From Campylobacter iguaniorum (GTDB taxonomy: Bacteria > Campylobacterota > Campylobacteria > Campylobacterales > Campylobacteraceae): a stretch of 64,000 bases of DNA. The DNA lies in contig NZ_CP009043.1 of the NCBI RefSeq assembly GCF_000736415.1, positions 1,054,001-1,118,000 of the forward strand. The letters run 5' to 3'. Of this stretch, positions 61,509 to 64,000 are shown one piece after another; positions within the stretch are counted from its first letter, which is position 1; every line of letters begins with the position of its first letter. The notes beneath the pieces were generated by a model. It was not told where the DNA came from and did no database searches. It was given only the letters and a program-made list of their open reading frames with translations. Made by a program: the position numbers and the translations under genes.

Positions 61509-62924
61509 ATGAAAAAACTAACAATTATTTCTATAATAACTGCGACAAGTCTGCTGGGTGCAAATATAAGCTTCAATGACGCAAACACCAACTATAACAG
61601 AATAAATCCAGCAAATGACGCAAACACAGTTTTATCCTTTAATAGCTCAATAGCAAAGGCTAAAAAATCAGTTGTAAATATCTCGACTTCAAAAACGCTT
61701 AAAGTCCAACAAGGCGTAAATAGCTTAATGGATGATCCATTTTTTCAAGAATTTTTTGGTTTTCATTTTAAACTACCAAAAGAAAGAAATCAAAAATCCA
61801 CATCTTTAGGCTCTGGAGTTATCATCTCAAAAGACGGTTATATCGTCACAAACTACCACGTAGTTGAAGATGCTGAAGAGATTATTGTGACACTTCTTGA
61901 TAACTCAAAAGAATATAAAGCCAAAATCATCGGAAGCGACCCAAAAACAGATCTTGCTATCATAAAAGTTGATGCAAAAAACTTTGAAGCTATAAGTTTT
62001 GGCGACAGCTCAAAAGCCCTTGAGGGCGACATTGTTTTTGCTATAGGAAATCCATTTGGCGTGGGTGGAAGTATATCTCAAGGCATTATTTCAGGACTAA
62101 ATAAAGACAACATAGGTCTTAATCAATACGAAGATTTTATCCAAACAGACGCTAGTATAAATCCTGGAAATAGCGGTGGAGCTTTGGTCGATAGTCGCGG
62201 TGCGTTGCTTGGAATCAACTCAGCCATACTTAGTAGAAGTGGCGGAAATAATGGAATTGGCTTTGCAATACCATCAAATATGGTAAAAACAATCGCTCAA
62301 AAGCTTATCGCCGATGGCAAAATAAGTCGTGGATATATCGGCGTTATGATTTCAAATCTCACAGACGACCAAAAAGAGATTTATAAAAGCAAAAAAGGCG
62401 CTCTTATTTCAAATGTAGAAAAAGATAAACCAGCCGATAAAGCAGGACTAAAAAGAGGCGACCTAATAATCAAAATCGATGATCAAAATGTAGAAAATGC
62501 AACCGACCTTAAAAATATCATAGGCTCACTTGCCCCAAATAAAGAGATAAAAGTCACTTACGAAAGAGCTGGTCAAAATAGCACAACTGAGCTAAAACTC
62601 ATAGATATGGATAATACAAGCGCTGTTAAGAAAAACGACTATAGCTCAGACGGGCTGACATTAAAAAATTTAAGTGATGATGTAAGAGCTAAAAACCAAA
62701 TTCCAAAAGATATAAAAGGTATCATCATCGCAGAAGTCGCACCCAACTCAAATGCCGCAAATGCAGGATTTGAAGTAGGAGATGTGATAATCCAAGTCAA
62801 TGAAACAACAATAAATAGCATAGATGACTACGTCAAAGAGCTAAAAAATAGTAGAAAACAAGATAGAAAACTTATGATTTGGATTAACCGTTTAGGCGTT
62901 CTTATGGGACTTGTTTTAAAATAG
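61509..62924 (+). CDS. htrA: Periplasmic serine protease/chaperone HtrA (DegP-like)
   Basis: A 471-residue protein with a signal peptide (MKKLTIISIITATSLLGA). The protease domain has the triad in NYHVVEDAEE (His), KTDLAIIKVD (Asp) and NPGNSGGALVD (Ser). Two PDZ domains follow (about residues 270-360 and 375-471). HtrA degrades and refolds misfolded periplasmic proteins, and in Campylobacter is also secreted. ATG at 61509 is preferred (AAGGA 7-8 nt upstream); ATG 61503 is in frame 2 nt from it. racRS follow on the same strand, as in C. jejuni. Confidence 0.95.
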   Translation: MKKLTIISIITATSLLGANISFNDANTNYNRINPANDANTVLSFNSSIAKAKKSVVNISTSKTLKVQQGVNSLMDDPFFQEFFGFHFKLPKERNQKSTSLGSGVIISKDGYIVTNYHVVEDAEEIIVTLLDNSKEYKAKIIGSDPKTDLAIIKVDAKNFEAISFGDSSKALEGDIVFAIGNPFGVGGSISQGIISGLNKDNIGLNQYEDFIQTDASINPGNSGGALVDSRGALLGINSAILSRSGGNNGIGFAIPSNMVKTIAQKLIADGKISRGYIGVMISNLTDDQKEIYKSKKGALISNVEKDKPADKAGLKRGDLIIKIDDQNVENATDLKNIIGSLAPNKEIKVTYERAGQNSTTELKLIDMDNTSAVKKNDYSSDGLTLKNLSDDVRAKNQIPKDIKGIIIAEVAPNSNAANAGFEVGDVIIQVNETTINSIDDYVKELKNSRKQDRKLMIWINRLGVLMGLVLK

Positions 62925-63001
62925 ATTAGTCCAAATTTGAAAAATTTCCAAATATTTATCCTAGTGAGTTATAATCGCTTTTTTAATAAAAGGCGATTAT
63001 A

Positions 63002-63676
63002 ATGATAAATATTTTAATGATAGAAGATGATTTAGAGCTTGCTGAGATACTCACTGAATACCTTGAGCAATTTGATATAAAAGTAACAACCTGCGATGAC
63101 CCATATATCGGACTTTCTACGCTAAATACAAGCAAATTTGACCTAACCATACTTGATCTTACTTTACCAGGAATTGACGGGCTTGAAGTTTGCAAAGAGA
63201 TCAGAAAAAGACACAGCATACCTATCATAATCTCAAGCGCAAGACACGATCTAAGCGACAAAGTAAATGCCTTTGAGTTTGGCGCTGATGATTATTTGCC
63301 AAAGCCATATAATCCCCAAGAGCTTCTAGCCCGCATAAAAAGCCACTTAAGAAGACGTAGCATAACCGAAGAAGAGACAAAATCAATCAAAAAAGATCTA
63401 GTTTGTGATGATTTTAAGCATATCATTACCCTAGAGGGCGTCCCATTAAATTTAACAGTCGCAGAGTATGACATACTAAGCTATCTAATCAAAAAAGAAG
63501 GCGGAGCCATAAGCAGAGAAGAGCTGATATACAACTGCGATTCTATCAATGAAGACAGCACAAACAAAAGCATCGACGTCATCATAGGACGCATTAGAGC
63601 CAAGCTTGGCGAAAATCCAAAAGATCCAAAATACATTCACGCTATAAGAGGCGTAGGATACAAGCTAGAGCAATGA
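63002..63676 (+). CDS. racR: Two-component response regulator RacR
   Basis: A 224-residue OmpR-type regulator. The receiver domain has acidic pair EDD near residues 8-10, the phosphorylated Asp in LTILDLTLPGIDG (about 52) and the Lys in LPKPYNPQELLARI. The C-terminal winged helix contains LNLTVAEYDILSYLIKKEGGAISREELI and the recognition helix region NKSIDVIIGRIRAKLG. The name rests on the match in gene order with C. jejuni, where RacRS responds to temperature and oxygen-limited nitrate. It overlaps racS by 4 nt. Confidence 0.9.
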   Translation: MINILMIEDDLELAEILTEYLEQFDIKVTTCDDPYIGLSTLNTSKFDLTILDLTLPGIDGLEVCKEIRKRHSIPIIISSARHDLSDKVNAFEFGADDYLPKPYNPQELLARIKSHLRRRSITEEETKSIKKDLVCDDFKHIITLEGVPLNLTVAEYDILSYLIKKEGGAISREELIYNCDSINEDSTNKSIDVIIGRIRAKLGENPKDPKYIHAIRGVGYKLEQ

Positions 63677-64000
63677 AATTTTCATCTATATTTTACACTA
63701 TAACCTTTATTTTTGTCATCGCAACGACTAGTATATTTCTAGCTTTTTTGTGGCTTATGGACTATGACAAACAAAACTATTCAAGAGAGCTAAACACAAA
63801 ATACTCAGTCGTAGCAAGAGCGACCTTGCTTCACTTAAATGAGCTTATAAGCGATGAAGAGTACGAGAATCAGACAAAAGATCTTGATATGTCAAAGCTT
63901 AGCAATAAAGCAAAAATAGATGAAATCCTAAAAAACGCCCTTGTGCTAGAAGAGATTTCAGCAGAGATTGGATCTAGTGCGATTTTGCTCTACAAAAAGC
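63673..64000 (+). CDS. racS: Sensor histidine kinase RacS, truncated by window end
   Basis: The first 109 codons are visible. MKFSSIFYTITFIFVIATTSIFLAFLWLM is the first transmembrane helix (about residues 5-28), followed by the beginning of a periplasmic sensor domain. The histidine and kinase domains lie beyond the window. Its ATG overlaps the racR TGA as ATGA. Identification comes from the position behind racR, since no kinase motif is in view. Confidence 0.8.
   Translation, partial: MKFSSIFYTITFIFVIATTSIFLAFLWLMDYDKQNYSRELNTKYSVVARATLLHLNELISDEEYENQTKDLDMSKLSNKAKIDEILKNALVLEEISAEIGSSAILLYKK

Overview
The window reads as chromosomal DNA of a Campylobacter that is not C. jejuni, most likely from the fetus/hyointestinalis/lanienae side of the genus; that placement is an inference. 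The DNA is AT-rich and densely coded, with many 1-14 nt gene overlaps. Gene order matches blocks remembered from C. jejuni: murF-hydrolase-antitoxin-like-ddl-ruvA-fapA, murJ-cysS-msbA-pyrD-M16 peptidase-dapA-SDR-pgsA, metG-Cys-rich protein-fbp-mobB, and cbpA/hspR beside htrA-racR-racS. An octaheme hydroxylamine oxidoreductase-like protein with its CycX partner points away from C. jejuni. No rRNA, tRNA, CRISPR array, insertion sequence or prophage was seen.

Layout. 1-3.3 kb (-): lyase, DASS dicarboxylate carrier and WYL-type regulator, apparently one operon behind a 15-bp inverted repeat. 3.4-9.9 kb (-): D12 adenine methylase, glyS, a 55-aa membrane peptide, a secreted EEP nuclease, trmL, purU and nadA. 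10-14 kb: dedA facing lpxD-ilvH-ilvB. 14.1-17.5 kb: flgH (sigma54-type promoter) divergent from pta-ackA. 17.5-25.1 kb (-): a diguanylate cyclase, then murF to fapA. 25.3-29.6 kb: cheB-cheR, an MFS exporter, mqnC and an unknown small membrane protein behind a G8 tract. 30.1-38.2 kb (-): redoxin, mobB, fbp, Cys-rich protein, metG, Mur-like protein, Crp/Fnr regulator, cycX and hao. 38.3-47.4 kb (+): envelope and biosynthesis genes from murJ to pgsA. 47.5-50.9 kb (+): a cystine-type ABC importer, rarD and a small anchored protein. 50.9-61.3 kb (-): nagZ-like, gpsA, gatB, thiE-like, small membrane protein, atpB, tauE-like, two cation/proton antiporters, hspR and cbpA. 61.5-64 kb (+): htrA, racR and the start of racS.

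Most genes are housekeeping: cell wall, branched-chain amino acids, acetate metabolism, futalosine menaquinone synthesis, flagella and chemotaxis, translation, respiration. The less ordinary parts are (i) the lyase/antiporter/regulator operon, which looks like uptake and fumarate-releasing cleavage of an unidentified succinyl-type compound; (ii) modular hairpin clusters between fbp and mobB and between hspR and cbpA, sharing a 22-nt linker while the stems differ; (iii) mobB with an apparent ATC start codon; (iv) a Mur-ligase-like protein without an ATP-binding loop; (v) the G8 tract used as ribosome binding site; and (vi) convergent gene pairs whose final codons form a shared terminator hairpin.
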